From positions 1,178,001 to 1,242,000 of the forward strand of contig NZ_CP041696.1 in assembly GCF_007362955.1 (NCBI RefSeq): a stretch of 64,000 nt of DNA, written 5' to 3'. Positions 1-8,507 of the stretch are shown here, one piece after another. The DNA is from Lysinibacillus fusiformis (GTDB lineage Bacteria > Bacillota > Bacilli > Bacillales_A > Planococcaceae). Each line of letters opens with the position of its first letter. Position 1 is the stretch's first letter. A program made the translations under genes and the position numbers. The notes under the pieces were generated by a model. It was not told the origin of the DNA. It searched no databases and was given only the letters and a program-made list of their open reading frames with translations.

Positions 1-192
1 GCATTTAATCCAATTGGCATGAATACCATAAACAACAATGGAGCTGCTGCTGGACAAACTGTTTTTCACTACCACTTACATTTTATTCCGAAGTACGATG
101 AAAAAGAAGGCTTAGGCTTAAATTGGCAAACACAAAAATATACGCTTGAGCAGTTAGCTGATGTTGCAGAAAGCATTAAAGCCAACCTTTAA
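1..192 (+). CDS. hit: HIT family protein, 3' part only
   Basis: C-terminal 63 codons of a histidine-triad (HIT) nucleotide-binding protein; the 5' part lies outside the window. The catalytic triad HYHLHFIP (H-x-H-x-H) is visible at codons 23-30, preceded by a glycine/alanine-rich turn (NNNGAAAGQTVFH) typical of Hint-type nucleoside phosphoramidases. The frame ends in TAA at 190-192. In B. subtilis hit lies near the yha genes, and trpP follows here, which supports the assignment. The family hydrolyses AMP-linked phosphoramidates, but the physiological substrate cannot be told from sequence. Confidence 0.9.
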   Translation, partial: AFNPIGMNTINNNGAAAGQTVFHYHLHFIPKYDEKEGLGLNWQTQKYTLEQLADVAESIKANL

Positions 193-313
193 TGCTCTTC
201 ATCAGTCTATGAGAAAGATGACTATTTTTAATGCTACTCAATCTTTTCTGATACGAAACGAAGAATGCGAAGAACCAGCAAAAAAAATGCGATTCAATTA
301 TCAGAATAGTATA

Positions 314-342
314 TTGCAAATCAATAATTTTTATCGTACAAT
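314..342 (+). promoter_or_regulatory. Predicted sigma-A promoter of trpP
   Basis: TTGCAA at 314-319 and TACAAT at 337-342 are separated by exactly 17 nt. A start about 7 nt downstream would give a leader of roughly 70 nt that carries the NAG-repeat operator. Inferred from consensus only. Confidence 0.55.
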
Positions 343-368
343 CACAAATAAGTTTCGCTAACGGTCAT

Positions 369-417
369 GAGGATACGTTAGGAGACAAATAGACTAGCAT
401 AGTTGAGGAGAGATTAG
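369..417 (+). promoter_or_regulatory. Candidate TRAP-binding site (NAG repeats) over the trpP ribosome site
   Basis: Six NAG triplets stand in perfect 5-nt phase: TAG 390, TAG 395, TAG 400, GAG 405, GAG 410, TAG 415, each with a 2-nt spacer. Three more lie out of phase upstream (GAG 369, TAG 379, GAG 382). The last repeats include the Shine-Dalgarno sequence (gaggagag, 405-412), and the ATG follows at 420. TRAP (MtrB) with bound tryptophan is known to wrap (G/U)AG repeats and to block translation of trpP/yhaG in B. subtilis, so the same feedback is inferred here. Confidence 0.8.
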
Positions 418-419
418 AA

Positions 420-953
420 ATGAATACAAAAAACTTAGTTTTAATGGCACTCTTAGTTGGTGTCGGTGCTGCACTTTATGTGGTCACACCAGGTATGGTA
501 AATGGTATGAAGCCTGACTTCATGTTAACAATGATGTTTATCGGAATTTTATTGTTTCCTACAGTGAAAGAAACGTTCTTGCTTTCTTTAACAACTGGGG
601 TGCTATCCGGTTTATTTACAACATTTCCAGCAGGTTTAGTCCCAAACATTATTGATAAAGCTGTGACTGGTTTTGTCTTTTTAGCAATCCTAATCGTGCT
701 GAAAAAAGGGCTAAGTAATTTTGTAGGATCAGCTGTTTTAGTTGGTTTAGGAACCATTTTATCGGGTACAGTTTTTTTATCGGTTGCCCTTTTCGTGTTC
801 AATGCTAACGTTGGTGCTACATTCACAATGTTATTTGTAGGTGTTGTGTTACCAGCAGTAGCATTTAATGTCATTGCTTTTGTGATTATTTATCCAATAG
901 TTGTGAAATTAGTGAAACGATCAAACTTCAAAACAGCCATTTCCCAAGCTTAA
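420..953 (+). CDS. trpP: TrpP-type tryptophan transporter
   Basis: A 177-residue, strongly hydrophobic protein with about five membrane spans (for example residues 6-26, 34-55, 75-95, 100-128 and 135-165), close to the 172 aa of B. subtilis TrpP (YhaG). The family imports tryptophan across the membrane. The start ATG at 420 follows a good ribosome site that is embedded in the NAG-repeat operator, which fits tryptophan feedback control. Neighbours (HIT upstream, YtxH and hpr downstream) match the Bacillus yha order. Substrate is inferred from synteny and the operator rather than from a catalytic motif. Confidence 0.85.
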   Translation: MNTKNLVLMALLVGVGAALYVVTPGMVNGMKPDFMLTMMFIGILLFPTVKETFLLSLTTGVLSGLFTTFPAGLVPNIIDKAVTGFVFLAILIVLKKGLSNFVGSAVLVGLGTILSGTVFLSVALFVFNANVGATFTMLFVGVVLPAVAFNVIAFVIIYPIVVKLVKRSNFKTAISQA

Positions 954-1030
954 CAAAGAAAAGGGCTAAATGCTCGTCTTTCACCGTCATATCGACCTGT
1001 GTAAAGAGCATTTTAGCGTAGTCATTATTA

Positions 1031-1077
1031 AAAGAAGCTAAACCGTGATGCAAAATCACTCGTTTAGCTTCTTTTTT
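1031..1077 (+). terminator. Intrinsic terminator after trpP
   Basis: Long stem GAAGCTAAAC/GTTTAGCTTC with an inner GTGAT/ATCAC helix, followed by a T-rich run. It closes the trpP transcript about 80 nt after the stop. Confidence 0.8.
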
Positions 1078-1148
1078 CTTTTTGTATATACGCATTTCAT
1101 GGTTTAATAGAGGGTAAGATATCAAATATGGAAATGAGGGAATTTAAC

Positions 1149-1544
1149 ATGAAAGCAAAACCATTTTTAATCGGACTAACAACTGGAATCGTGGGTGGTA
1201 CTATGGCAGTACTTTTTTCAACACCTCAATCAGGACGACAATTACGAACTACACTAGTGTCAAATGCTGATTGTACGAAGGACAAACTTCAAGATATAAA
1301 ACTACAAGCTGGCAATGTAAAACAATCCGTAAACACGCTTACGAACGAAGCCAAAAATAATATACCCAAAATAATAAATGAATTAAAACAGTCCATTACT
1401 ATATTTACACAAGAGATTGAACCATCCCAAAATAACCTGCAACAAGAAATAGAATCGTTACAGAATTCAATTAACGAAATCGAGAAAAACATTGCACAAT
1501 TCACGGATAGAAAGAAAAAACCACAAGAAAACGAACAGGACTAA
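1149..1544 (+). CDS. YtxH domain-containing protein (YhaH-like)
   Basis: 131 residues when started at ATG 1149, which has GAGGG six to ten nt upstream; the longer frame from 1128 would swallow that ribosome site. Residues 1-35 form a membrane-insertion segment (FLIGLTTGIVGGTMAVLFSTP) followed by SGRQLR, the usual YtxH signature of a Gly-rich hydrophobic stretch and a conserved P-x-SG-R-R/Q-L. The rest is a charged, glutamine-rich coiled-coil-like tail (about residues 50-131). YtxH proteins are small stress-associated membrane proteins of unknown biochemical role. Position between trpP and hpr equals that of yhaH in B. subtilis. Confidence 0.75.
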   Translation: MKAKPFLIGLTTGIVGGTMAVLFSTPQSGRQLRTTLVSNADCTKDKLQDIKLQAGNVKQSVNTLTNEAKNNIPKIINELKQSITIFTQEIEPSQNNLQQEIESLQNSINEIEKNIAQFTDRKKKPQENEQD

Positions 1545-1640
1545 AGACCTTTAAGTGAAATAAAAAATCTATTTTCCTATCAAAAACCATGATTATATTA
1601 TTATTTTTTAACCACATTTCAATTTTTTAATTTTTCTAAC

Positions 1641-1669
1641 TTTAAACTTTTTTTCTTTATTGCTATAAT
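1641..1669 (+). promoter_or_regulatory. Predicted extended -10 promoter of hpr
   Basis: TGCTATAAT at 1661-1669 is an extended -10 (TGnTATAAT). The region 17 nt upstream (TTTAAA, 1641-1646) is a weak -35. The whole 1545-1697 gap is extremely AT-rich and has no gene. Confidence 0.55.
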
Positions 1670-1700
1670 ATTTTTAAAATGTTAAAGAAAGCAGTAGGTG

Positions 1701-2261
1701 ATGGCTTTGTCAGAGGAATTATATACTCAGAAAGAAGCGATGCTTTATAGCCAAAGAATCGCGCAATTATCAAAAGCCTTATGGAAAGCGGTTGAAAAAG
1801 ATTGGCAACAGTGGATTAAACCCTACGATTTAAACATTAACGAGCATCATATTTTATGGATTTCTTATCATTTAAAAGGAGCATCAATTTCGGATGTAGC
1901 CAAATTTGGTGTGATGCACGTGTCAACAGCATTTAACTTCTCAAAAAAATTAGAAGAGCGTGGGTTCCTTAAGTTTTCAAAACGTGATGACGACAAACGT
2001 AATACTTACGTAGAATTAACAGAAGCGGGTACAGAACTGATCATCGAAATGAATAGCAATTATCATAATACGTATCATTCTGTTCTAGAGGGTTCATTAG
2101 CGCTAAAAGACTTGTATGGTCGCTTCCCAGAGTTTTTAGATGTTATGGCTGTTATACGGAATATTTATGGTGAGGATTTCATCGATATTTTCGAACGTTC
2201 TTTCCAACACTTCCGTGATTCCTTTGACAAGTTAGAAGAACGTCCAACAGTAAAAGGATAA
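1701..2261 (+). CDS. hpr: MarR-family transition-state regulator ScoC/Hpr
   Basis: 186 residues, similar in length to B. subtilis Hpr (203 aa). The core [18 protein letters not shown], the helix-turn-helix segment [22 protein letters not shown] and the wing [12 protein letters not shown] (about residues 70-115) are the diagnostic Hpr winged-helix sequences. Hpr represses protease, sporulation and peptide-transport genes in Bacillus. A GTG at 1698 directly precedes the ATG and either could start; the ribosome site is weak (AGAAAG). Located upstream of prsA as in B. subtilis. The C-terminal acidic tail is shorter than in Bacillus. Confidence 0.95.
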   Translation: MALSEELYTQKEAMLYSQRIAQLSKALWKAVEKDWQQWIKPYDLNINEHHILWISYHLKGASISDVAKFGVMHVSTAFNFSKKLEERGFLKFSKRDDDKRNTYVELTEAGTELIIEMNSNYHNTYHSVLEGSLALKDLYGRFPEFLDVMAVIRNIYGEDFIDIFERSFQHFRDSFDKLEERPTVKG

Positions 2262-2336
2262 AGTGAAATTTCAATCACATGTTTTTTATCCCCCACTGGC
2301 GTCTTACTGACAGTTAATGCTGGATAAAATCATGCT

Positions 2337-2379
2337 AAAAGGAGGCATTTCAGAAACATTTCTGAGATACCTCCTTTTT
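2337..2379 (+). terminator. Intrinsic terminator after hpr
   Basis: AAAAGGAGG paired with CCTCCTTTT plus an inner TTTCAGAAA/TTTCTGAGA helix, ending in five T. Lies 76 nt after the hpr stop. Confidence 0.8.
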
Positions 2380-2445
2380 CTTGCATTATCGTGAAAATCA
2401 ATTTACATTAAATAGGACCCTTCTTAATTACGGAGTTGACATTCA

Positions 2446-2991
2446 ATGCATTGTTGGAAAATTTTAAATCTCGAACATCATTACGGGACTACACGAATTA
2501 GTATCTTGGCTGTGATTGTTTTTTTATCAACTTTTTCAGTGTCCTATGTGACATTCAATTTATTCCATGAAGAACATTTTACAGACCGTTTATTCTGGCT
2601 ATTTGTTATTGCTGTACTTGCACTTTATCCGATTCATAAATGTTTACACTTTCTTGCTTTATTTGACTTACGCCAGCATCTCAAATTGCGCGTGCGTGTC
2701 CAATTTTACTTTATTCCTGTGTTGCACATGCGTATTCGTGAACCTTTGTCAAAAAATCGCTATATCTTAGCATTATTAACACCATTTATTATACTAAATT
2801 CAATTATTCTGCTATGTACACTGCTATTACCTGCCTATACGCATTACGGAACTTTACTTTTAGCGTATCATTGCAGTTTATGTTTAATTGATATACTTTA
2901 CGTGAAATACTTATTAAATTCACCTAAAAATGCCCAAATTGAGGAAACACCTAAAGGTTATGAAATTTTAGTTCCACCAACTATTAACTAA
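2446..2991 (+). CDS. DUF3267-like membrane protein
   Basis: 181 residues with about four membrane segments (roughly residues 18-40, 48-68, 102-130 and 132-150). It resembles the DUF3267 group annotated as putative zinc metallopeptidases, and a protein of this group occupies the same place in the yha region. The expected HExxH-type motif appears as HKCLH (residues 64-68), that is, with lysine in place of the catalytic glutamate. If the alignment is right, the protein may not be an active peptidase. No clear ribosome site precedes the ATG; TTGACATTCA upstream may be part of a promoter. Function unknown. Confidence 0.55.
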   Translation: MHCWKILNLEHHYGTTRISILAVIVFLSTFSVSYVTFNLFHEEHFTDRLFWLFVIAVLALYPIHKCLHFLALFDLRQHLKLRVRVQFYFIPVLHMRIREPLSKNRYILALLTPFIILNSIILLCTLLLPAYTHYGTLLLAYHCSLCLIDILYVKYLLNSPKNAQIEETPKGYEILVPPTIN

Positions 2992-3061
2992 ATTGCTTGT
3001 ACTTGTGTTCTATCGACTTTTTTTGTTATGCTATTAATACTGAACGAGGGGAGGAATAGAC

Positions 3062-3247
3062 TTGCTATTAATGATTGTAGTTCTATTCTCGGTATTCTAT
3101 TTATTTCAAATTAATCGCATGACCTATGCACTTTGCATGCGACGTGAAATTCCCGAAGAAAACCAACCAAAAATATTCCGAACTATCAATATACTCATCA
3201 CAATTTTACTTGTCTCATTTTATGTTGAAATTTTATTTGCAGTATAA
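3062..3247 (+). CDS. Small hypothetical protein with two membrane segments
   Basis: 61 residues from TTG 3062, which is preceded at ideal distance by GAGGGGAGG (3046-3054); the first ATG (3071) is too far. Two hydrophobic helices (about residues 1-20 and 41-60) flank a short charged loop, suggesting a hairpin membrane protein. It is not recognised. Position between the DUF3267 gene and prsA corresponds to short yha genes of Bacillus, but no orthology is claimed. Confidence 0.6.
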   Translation: MLLMIVVLFSVFYLFQINRMTYALCMRREIPEENQPKIFRTINILITILLVSFYVEILFAV

Positions 3248-3257
3248 TGAAAAAAAT

Positions 3258-3347
3258 GCATCCGCCCCGTCCGCACGCGCGGAGGTGACAACTGACTGGA
3301 CCAATACCCTATTGGACGATACAACCTCATGCGTGCGGCGCGAATGC
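3258..3347. repeat. GC-rich palindromic element
   Basis: A 90-nt unit whose two ends are imperfect inverted copies (left arm 3258-3286, right arm 3324-3347, both containing CGCACGC or its complement and GAGGT/ACCTC). The centre is a perfect CCAATA-CCC-TATTGG hairpin (3301-3315). The arms are far richer in GC than the flanks. It looks like a small mobile palindromic repeat placed just after a stop codon. Confidence 0.5.
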
Positions 3348-3362
3348 CTAGAAATTGATAAG

Positions 3363-3394
3363 AAAAGCTAAGGACTTAAAACCCTTAGCTTTTC
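3363..3394 (+). terminator. Intrinsic terminator between convergent genes
   Basis: AAAAGCTAAGG (3363-3373) pairs with CCTTAGCTTTT (3383-3393). It lies between the small membrane protein gene and the convergent yjcZ-like gene; the T-run is short. Confidence 0.6.
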
Positions 3395-3407
3395 GCCATT
3401 TTATTAA

Positions 3408-3515
3408 TTAGTATAGGAACGCTGCACCAACAATAATCAATAAAATAAAGAGCACAACTAATAAAGCAAAGCCTGAGCCGTAGCCACCGCCACCACCGTA
3501 TCCTCCGCTGCTCAT
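3408..3515 (-). CDS. YjcZ-family sporulation-type peptide
   Basis: 35 codons. The N-terminal half is glycine/tyrosine-rich ([15 protein letters not shown]), the C-terminal half one hydrophobic helix ending AAFLY. This Gly-Tyr-rich head plus single membrane span is the hallmark of the YjcZ/YuzJ-type peptides found in Bacillaceae spores. The ribosome site AAAGGGGGTGA lies directly upstream of the ATG at 3515. Role in the spore is unknown. Confidence 0.85.
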   Translation of the reverse strand: MSSGGYGGGGGYGSGFALLVVLFILLIIVGAAFLY

Positions 3516-3610
3516 AACTTCACCCCCTTTCTTTTCTATATCCTATGCGCTTCGAATTTTGAAATATAGGCTATACTCAAGGGGGAACCATTTTGTTTTT
3601 AAATCGTTTA

Positions 3611-3619
3611 TGTTATAGT
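3611..3619 (+). promoter_or_regulatory. Predicted extended -10 promoter of prsA
   Basis: TGTTATAGT at 3611-3619 fits an extended -10; TTGTTT (3593-3598) upstream is a poor -35 with 15-nt spacing. About 40 nt upstream of the prsA start. Confidence 0.45.
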
Positions 3620-3659
3620 AAAAAATGGACGAAATGAAAGTTAGGAGAGAATATCCATT

Positions 3660-4619
3660 ATGAAAAAGACTGTTTTATCTTTAACATTAGCTGCTTCTAT
3701 TTTAGCCCTTGGTGCTTGTAGCGGAGCCGATGACAAAGCATTAATTACTTCTAAAGTAGGCGATATTTCAGTAGCTGACTTTAACGAAAAAGCGAAAAGC
3801 TTAGCTGGGCCTGCCGTATTACTACAAATGGTGTCAGAAAAGATTCTTGCTGATAAATATGAAGTAACAGACAAAGAACTTAAAGAAGCATACGACGCAA
3901 CAGCCTCTCAATTTGGTGATGGCTTTGCACAAGCACTTACTGAAAATGGTTTAACAGAACAGGGCTTTAAAGATTCATTACGTGTTCAACTTCTTCAAGA
4001 AAAAGCTTTAAAAGACCAAGGTATTAAAGAAGAAGACGTAAAAAAACATTATGAACAAATGAAAACAGAATTAAATGGTCGTCATATTCTAGTAGCTGAT
4101 GAAAAAACAGCGAACGAAGTCATTGAAAAGATTAAAGGTGGCGCTTCTTTTGCTGACGTGGCAAAAGAATACTCAACAGATACTGGTTCTGCTGAAAAAG
4201 GTGGCGAACTAGGTTGGTTCACAGCTGGTATGATGGTAGATGAGTTCAACGATGCAGCTTATGCACTTGAATTAAAAACATTAAGTGAGCCTGTTCAATC
4301 AAGCTTTGGTTACCATGTAATCGAAATTACGGACAAGCGTGATGTGAAGGATATTGGCAAATTCGAAGACGAAGAAGAAAACATTCGTACAGATATGCTT
4401 GGCAAGTTAAAGCAAACTGGTGAAGATCAGATGATTATTAAAGATATCATCGCTAAAATGGCGAAAGATGCTGACGTTAAAACATCTGATAAAGAATTAA
4501 AAAAATCACTAGAATTCTTCACAACGACAAGTGAAGATCAAGCAAAAGCCGCTGAAGAAGAAGCTAAAAAAGCTGCTGAAGAAGACAAAGCTGAAGATAC
4601 TGATAAAGAATCTAAATAG
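3660..4619 (+). CDS. prsA: PrsA foldase lipoprotein (parvulin-type peptidyl-prolyl isomerase)
   Basis: 319 residues. A lipoprotein signal peptide ends in the lipobox LGAC with Cys20 as the lipidation site. An N-terminal SurA-like helical region (about 30-135) is followed by the parvulin domain (about 139-227; NGRHILV, ELGWF, SSFGYHVIEI). The C-terminal 30 residues are Ala/Lys/Glu repeats. PrsA sits on the outer face of the membrane and assists folding of secreted proteins. The ribosome site TTAGGAGAG precedes ATG 3660. In Bacillus, Hpr influences exoprotein production, and prsA is its neighbour as here. Confidence 0.97.
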   Translation: MKKTVLSLTLAASILALGACSGADDKALITSKVGDISVADFNEKAKSLAGPAVLLQMVSEKILADKYEVTDKELKEAYDATASQFGDGFAQALTENGLTEQGFKDSLRVQLLQEKALKDQGIKEEDVKKHYEQMKTELNGRHILVADEKTANEVIEKIKGGASFADVAKEYSTDTGSAEKGGELGWFTAGMMVDEFNDAAYALELKTLSEPVQSSFGYHVIEITDKRDVKDIGKFEDEEENIRTDMLGKLKQTGEDQMIIKDIIAKMAKDADVKTSDKELKKSLEFFTTTSEDQAKAAEEEAKKAAEEDKAEDTDKESK

Positions 4620-4637
4620 CGATTAATTCACTATATG

Positions 4638-4673
4638 AAAAAGGGTTACGCTCATACAGGCGTAACCCTTTTT
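4638..4673. terminator. Bidirectional terminator between prsA and yhaM
   Basis: AAAAAGGGTTACGC (4638-4651) pairs with GCGTAACCCTTTTT (4660-4673). T-runs on both strands allow it to serve prsA and the convergent yhaM operon. Confidence 0.88.
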
Positions 4674-4675
4674 GT

Positions 4676-5614
4676 TTACTCAATATTTGGTTTATAAAAT
4701 GAGCGATTATCAAGAGGAAATAGTCTTTCGGTAAATTCGCCAGGCGTAGTTTTGCCAAGTGCTCGTGTGAGCATGTTCATCTTGGCATCAATATTATCAA
4801 TATAATGCAAGATTTCTGCTTCTTGAATCATTGGCTTTTTGGGGCTTCCCCACTCTTCTTTCCCATGATGTGATAACACCAGATGTTGCAAGAGCATAAC
4901 TTCTTCACCCTCAATCTCTAGCTCCTCTGCAATTTTTGCAATTTCATTCACCATAATTGTAATATGACCAAGCAAATTACCTTCAATTGTGTACATTGTC
5001 GCAACAGGACCAGATAATTCAACGACCTTCCCGATATCATGTAAAATAATTCCTGCATATAACAAATCACGATTTAACGTTGGATATAAATCAGCAATCG
5101 CCTTGCCTAGTTTTAGCATAGATACCATATGATCCAATAAACCGGATGCATAATCATGGTGATTCTTTGTTGCCGCTGGGAATACTAAAATAGCATCCTG
5201 ATGCTTTTTAATAGCTGCACGTGTGATACGTGAGATATTTGGATTTTTAATATCAAAGAAGAATTGCGTTAATTCTTCATACAGTTGTTCTTTTGGAGTT
5301 GCTGAAGAAGGAACTAAATCATTAATAGCAATTCCCTCCTCTGATTTTGCGACACGGATTGTCTTAATGCGTAATTGATTTTTACCGCGATAGTCATGGA
5401 TTTCTCCTCCTACGCGAACAATCGCCTCTGCGTGGTACATTTTTTCATGATCTTCATTTGTATCCCATAGCTTGGCCTCAATATCCCCACTCTTATCTTG
5501 TAGTAACAGTGACATAAATGGCTTTCCTACAGTTGTAACACCTTTTGTCGCCTGCTTAATTAATAAAAATTGATCAACTGATTCTCCTACTTGGAGCGTC
5601 GTAATACCTTTCAT
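4676..5614 (-). CDS. yhaM: 3'-5' exoribonuclease YhaM
   Basis: 312 residues (B. subtilis YhaM 314). The N-terminal OB-fold (about 8-100) binds nucleic acid. The HD-phosphohydrolase core (about 150-290) shows LHDIGK (191-196) and the metal-site histidines H162 and H249/H250. YhaM degrades RNA and single-stranded DNA 3' to 5' and can act in DNA replication. The ATG overlaps the yhaN stop (ATGA, 5611-5614), indicating translational coupling in a yhaO-yhaN-yhaM operon. Confidence 0.95.
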   Translation of the reverse strand: MKGITTLQVGESVDQFLLIKQATKGVTTVGKPFMSLLLQDKSGDIEAKLWDTNEDHEKMYHAEAIVRVGGEIHDYRGKNQLRIKTIRVAKSEEGIAINDLVPSSATPKEQLYEELTQFFFDIKNPNISRITRAAIKKHQDAILVFPAATKNHHDYASGLLDHMVSMLKLGKAIADLYPTLNRDLLYAGIILHDIGKVVELSGPVATMYTIEGNLLGHITIMVNEIAKIAEELEIEGEEVMLLQHLVLSHHGKEEWGSPKKPMIQEAEILHYIDNIDAKMNMLTRALGKTTPGEFTERLFPLDNRSFYKPNIE

Positions 5615-8502
5615 GTTGACGTCACTCCCCTTTCATTTGCTAGTGCTCCTAGATCGACAATTTGCTCTTTTCGCCAAAGCCCGAGCATTGCTTCGTGGCA
5701 AGTAAAATATAAAATTTGACGTTCATATCCTACTTCTTTCATTAATTGTACCATTTTGTTTGTGCGGTTTCGATCAAAATGGACAAAAGGATCATCCATT
5801 ATAAATGGGAAAGGAGCTGATGTTGCAAGGGTTTTTGCAAGAGCCATTCGTAATGATATATAGGCTTGCTCCTTTGTGGCTTGTGACAATTCTGCTACAT
5901 GATAACGCAAACCTGAACTTGCCTGTGCTTCAAAATGACCATCCTCAGTAATTGAAAGTTTGTCGTAACGGCCACCTGTTAACAAGTTAAAAATAGTATT
6001 GACCTGTGAAAGTACGTGCGGTAATTTTTCCTCACGTAGTTGGAATAATGTCTCATGAATTGCTGTTGTTAACGCCTTTTTTGCAGTCCATTGCTCAATT
6101 AACTGCTGTAACGCCGATTTTTCTTCCTCAAATTGTTGCAACAATTGTCCGTATTTTTCATCATTAAGAAGATAGTCTTTTTGCATTTGCAGTGTAGCTC
6201 GTTCCTCTAAGCAACGATCGATTTCTACCTGGATTGCATTTCGTTGTTCTTCTAACGCTTGCATTTTCTCGCTGAGTTGTTCCTCTGTCATTAATATCTC
6301 TTGTTTGTATACATCTAGGGAAGCTAACTGACTTTGAACTGCTTGTAGCTCCATATTTAGTTTTTGTTGTTGCTCATACTGTGCAAATGTCTCGTAATAA
6401 ACGTTCTCCGATTGTACATTTGCAGCACTAAATAACTGAGCAATTTCACATTCATAATTTTCCATAAGAGGCAGTGCTTCTTGCATGTTAGATGTGAGGG
6501 TAGTGAGCTGCTCTTTGATGTGTGCCATATCTTGATGTTCCCGTTGTACAGTAAGATAGAATGTACGCAGATGCATAAAGATTTCCTGCTCACTATAACT
6601 TTCCTGTAAGACCTTCTGTATCCGCTCATACAGTGCCCTTTTTTCATTTTGTATAGACTGAAGTAGCTTTGCTGTACTTTTTTTCTTGGTCGCTAGCTCT
6701 TGTACACCGCGAATACGCATAAACAGCTCTGGCAATAAAGCTCTAGGTACATTCCCTTGTAGATGATAACGACCTAAAAAACTATGAAGTATTTGAGTAC
6801 CCTCTTCATTCATCTGCTCAGCCTGCTGAATTTTATGTTCTAACTGTGCATATTGACGCTCTTTTTCCTGCTGTTGCCCATTTGTAAGTGTTCGACGATC
6901 CTCGAGTCGTTGCTTTTTCATAAGTAAAACTTGAACACTATTTTCCTCTTGCTCTAATTCCCGTAGTAATTGCCTTTTTTGCTCGCTCGTAGTCTCGTCA
7001 CCTGGCCACGCGGTTTTTAAAAACAGTACAAATAATAGCAACATTACTGCTCCGACAATGATAACTGCCATATTTTTTTGCCAGACGCCATATATCAGAG
7101 CGAATAGACTTATAACAAAAGCAAAGATTATAAATAATATCGGCTGCTGTTGCTTCGACCGCTGTGACCTCGCTTGACGTAATTGTTCAATTTTTCTCTT
7201 CCGCTGAGGCCACTGTGCTAAAATATGTTCTTCCTGAGTCGTTAATGACTCCTGTTCTAATTGCTTTTTCTGTCGAGCTATACCATCAAGCTCATCATGT
7301 ATTTGCTCAATCGAACGCAGATGAAATTTCAGCTCTTCTTCAGTCTTTAGCAAAATACTTAACTGATGTTGGAACTGTTCTTCTTGCTGTAATGATACGG
7401 TTTTCTCGAGTAGAATTTTTTGCGCTTCTCTTTCTTGTACACCTAATAAACGAAACTGTGCTTCGATATCTTGTTCGATTAAAAAAAGCTCATCAATAAA
7501 GTTCTGCTCCTTAACGAGTAATTGATTCCAAGTTGCTTCTTGGTGCATAAGCCGTGCCATTTCATCAATCATTGCCTCGTCCACCGTTAATTGAAGTTTG
7601 TTTTGTAAAACTTGATATTGTTCTTTTAGCTGCGCCATTTGTAATGTTTCATGTGTCAGACGATCCTTTAGCTGCTCATAACGTCTTATCCCTTCAGGTG
7701 GGAATTCAACTTGTGCATAGTTTTTCAAGGTCTGTTGTAAAATCTGTTGTTGGTGAATAAGTGGTGTTGCCTGCTTCAATATCGTTAGTTGTTGCCAGTC
7801 TTGTTGTAGCTCTTTTTGTTGTCTATTTAAATGTAATAGATTCTGTTCAAGTTGTTGTAATTTAAGTGACTTGTCTTCAAATGTTTGAATAGCTGCTTGC
7901 TCTAGCTTAATAGTTTTTTCAAGTTGCTTCATATACTCAATTTTTTGATTAATAAGTGGTAGCTTGCCTGCCTTTTTAAATAGTTCCCCTGAATCCTTGT
8001 CTAGTTTCTTTTCAAGGGCGGATAACTGATGAATGCCTGTCGTTCCAGATGCAAGCAATAAGTGTGTTAGCTCCTCTTCTGACATTTTTTCGATGCCTTG
8101 AAGTTCATGAATAGAAAATGAAAAAATTGCCTCAAAGGATGCTCTCGTATAGCCGTACAAGAACTTCGCTAATAGCTCCTCATGCCCTTTCGCACCGTCC
8201 TCCATATAAACTGTAACATCACCAGTTGCTTTCCCTTTAACTCGCTCAATTGTACACTGGCCATACTGCGGATGCAGTATCGTTAGCTGACCACCAAATT
8301 TTGTCGATGCTTTCGGTTCATATTTTCGTTGTGCTTGTTGCTTTGTTGGAAAACCAAAAAGAATTTGTAATATAAACTGCTGAATCGTTGTTTTCCCTGC
8401 TTCATTCATACCATAAAAAATTGTAACACCATCTTGTAAAGAGATAGTGACATTTTCATGCTTGCCAAAGCAGTATATTTGGATCTTTTGTATGGTTAGC
8501 AT
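5611..8502 (-). CDS. yhaN: YhaN (SbcE): Rad50/SMC-like AAA ATPase
   Basis: 963 residues from ATG 8502, the same length as I recall for B. subtilis YhaN; AAAGGG lies 10 nt upstream. A GTG at 8511 would overlap the yhaO stop but has its ribosome site only 1 nt away. Walker A is GMNEAGKTT near residue 31. Walker B and the ABC-like elements are at the C-terminus ([23 protein letters not shown]). Between them lies a long glutamine/glutamate-rich coiled coil broken by two membrane-like segments (about 455-505), an unusual feature of this family that implies membrane association. Works with YhaO as a Rad50/Mre11-like pair. Confidence 0.93.
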   Translation of the reverse strand: MLTIQKIQIYCFGKHENVTISLQDGVTIFYGMNEAGKTTIQQFILQILFGFPTKQQAQRKYEPKASTKFGGQLTILHPQYGQCTIERVKGKATGDVTVYMEDGAKGHEELLAKFLYGYTRASFEAIFSFSIHELQGIEKMSEEELTHLLLASGTTGIHQLSALEKKLDKDSGELFKKAGKLPLINQKIEYMKQLEKTIKLEQAAIQTFEDKSLKLQQLEQNLLHLNRQQKELQQDWQQLTILKQATPLIHQQQILQQTLKNYAQVEFPPEGIRRYEQLKDRLTHETLQMAQLKEQYQVLQNKLQLTVDEAMIDEMARLMHQEATWNQLLVKEQNFIDELFLIEQDIEAQFRLLGVQEREAQKILLEKTVSLQQEEQFQHQLSILLKTEEELKFHLRSIEQIHDELDGIARQKKQLEQESLTTQEEHILAQWPQRKRKIEQLRQARSQRSKQQQPILFIIFAFVISLFALIYGVWQKNMAVIIVGAVMLLLFVLFLKTAWPGDETTSEQKRQLLRELEQEENSVQVLLMKKQRLEDRRTLTNGQQQEKERQYAQLEHKIQQAEQMNEEGTQILHSFLGRYHLQGNVPRALLPELFMRIRGVQELATKKKSTAKLLQSIQNEKRALYERIQKVLQESYSEQEIFMHLRTFYLTVQREHQDMAHIKEQLTTLTSNMQEALPLMENYECEIAQLFSAANVQSENVYYETFAQYEQQQKLNMELQAVQSQLASLDVYKQEILMTEEQLSEKMQALEEQRNAIQVEIDRCLEERATLQMQKDYLLNDEKYGQLLQQFEEEKSALQQLIEQWTAKKALTTAIHETLFQLREEKLPHVLSQVNTIFNLLTGGRYDKLSITEDGHFEAQASSGLRYHVAELSQATKEQAYISLRMALAKTLATSAPFPFIMDDPFVHFDRNRTNKMVQLMKEVGYERQILYFTCHEAMLGLWRKEQIVDLGALANERGVTST

Positions 8503-8507
8503 GTCTT

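Noticed and set aside
476..874. Open frame of 132 codons on the minus strand inside trpP
   Set aside because: Low-complexity antisense shadow of a well-supported membrane protein gene, without a ribosome site.
3126..3371. Plus-strand frame across the small membrane gene and palindromic element
   Set aside because: It runs out of frame through a repeat and a terminator and has no ribosome site.
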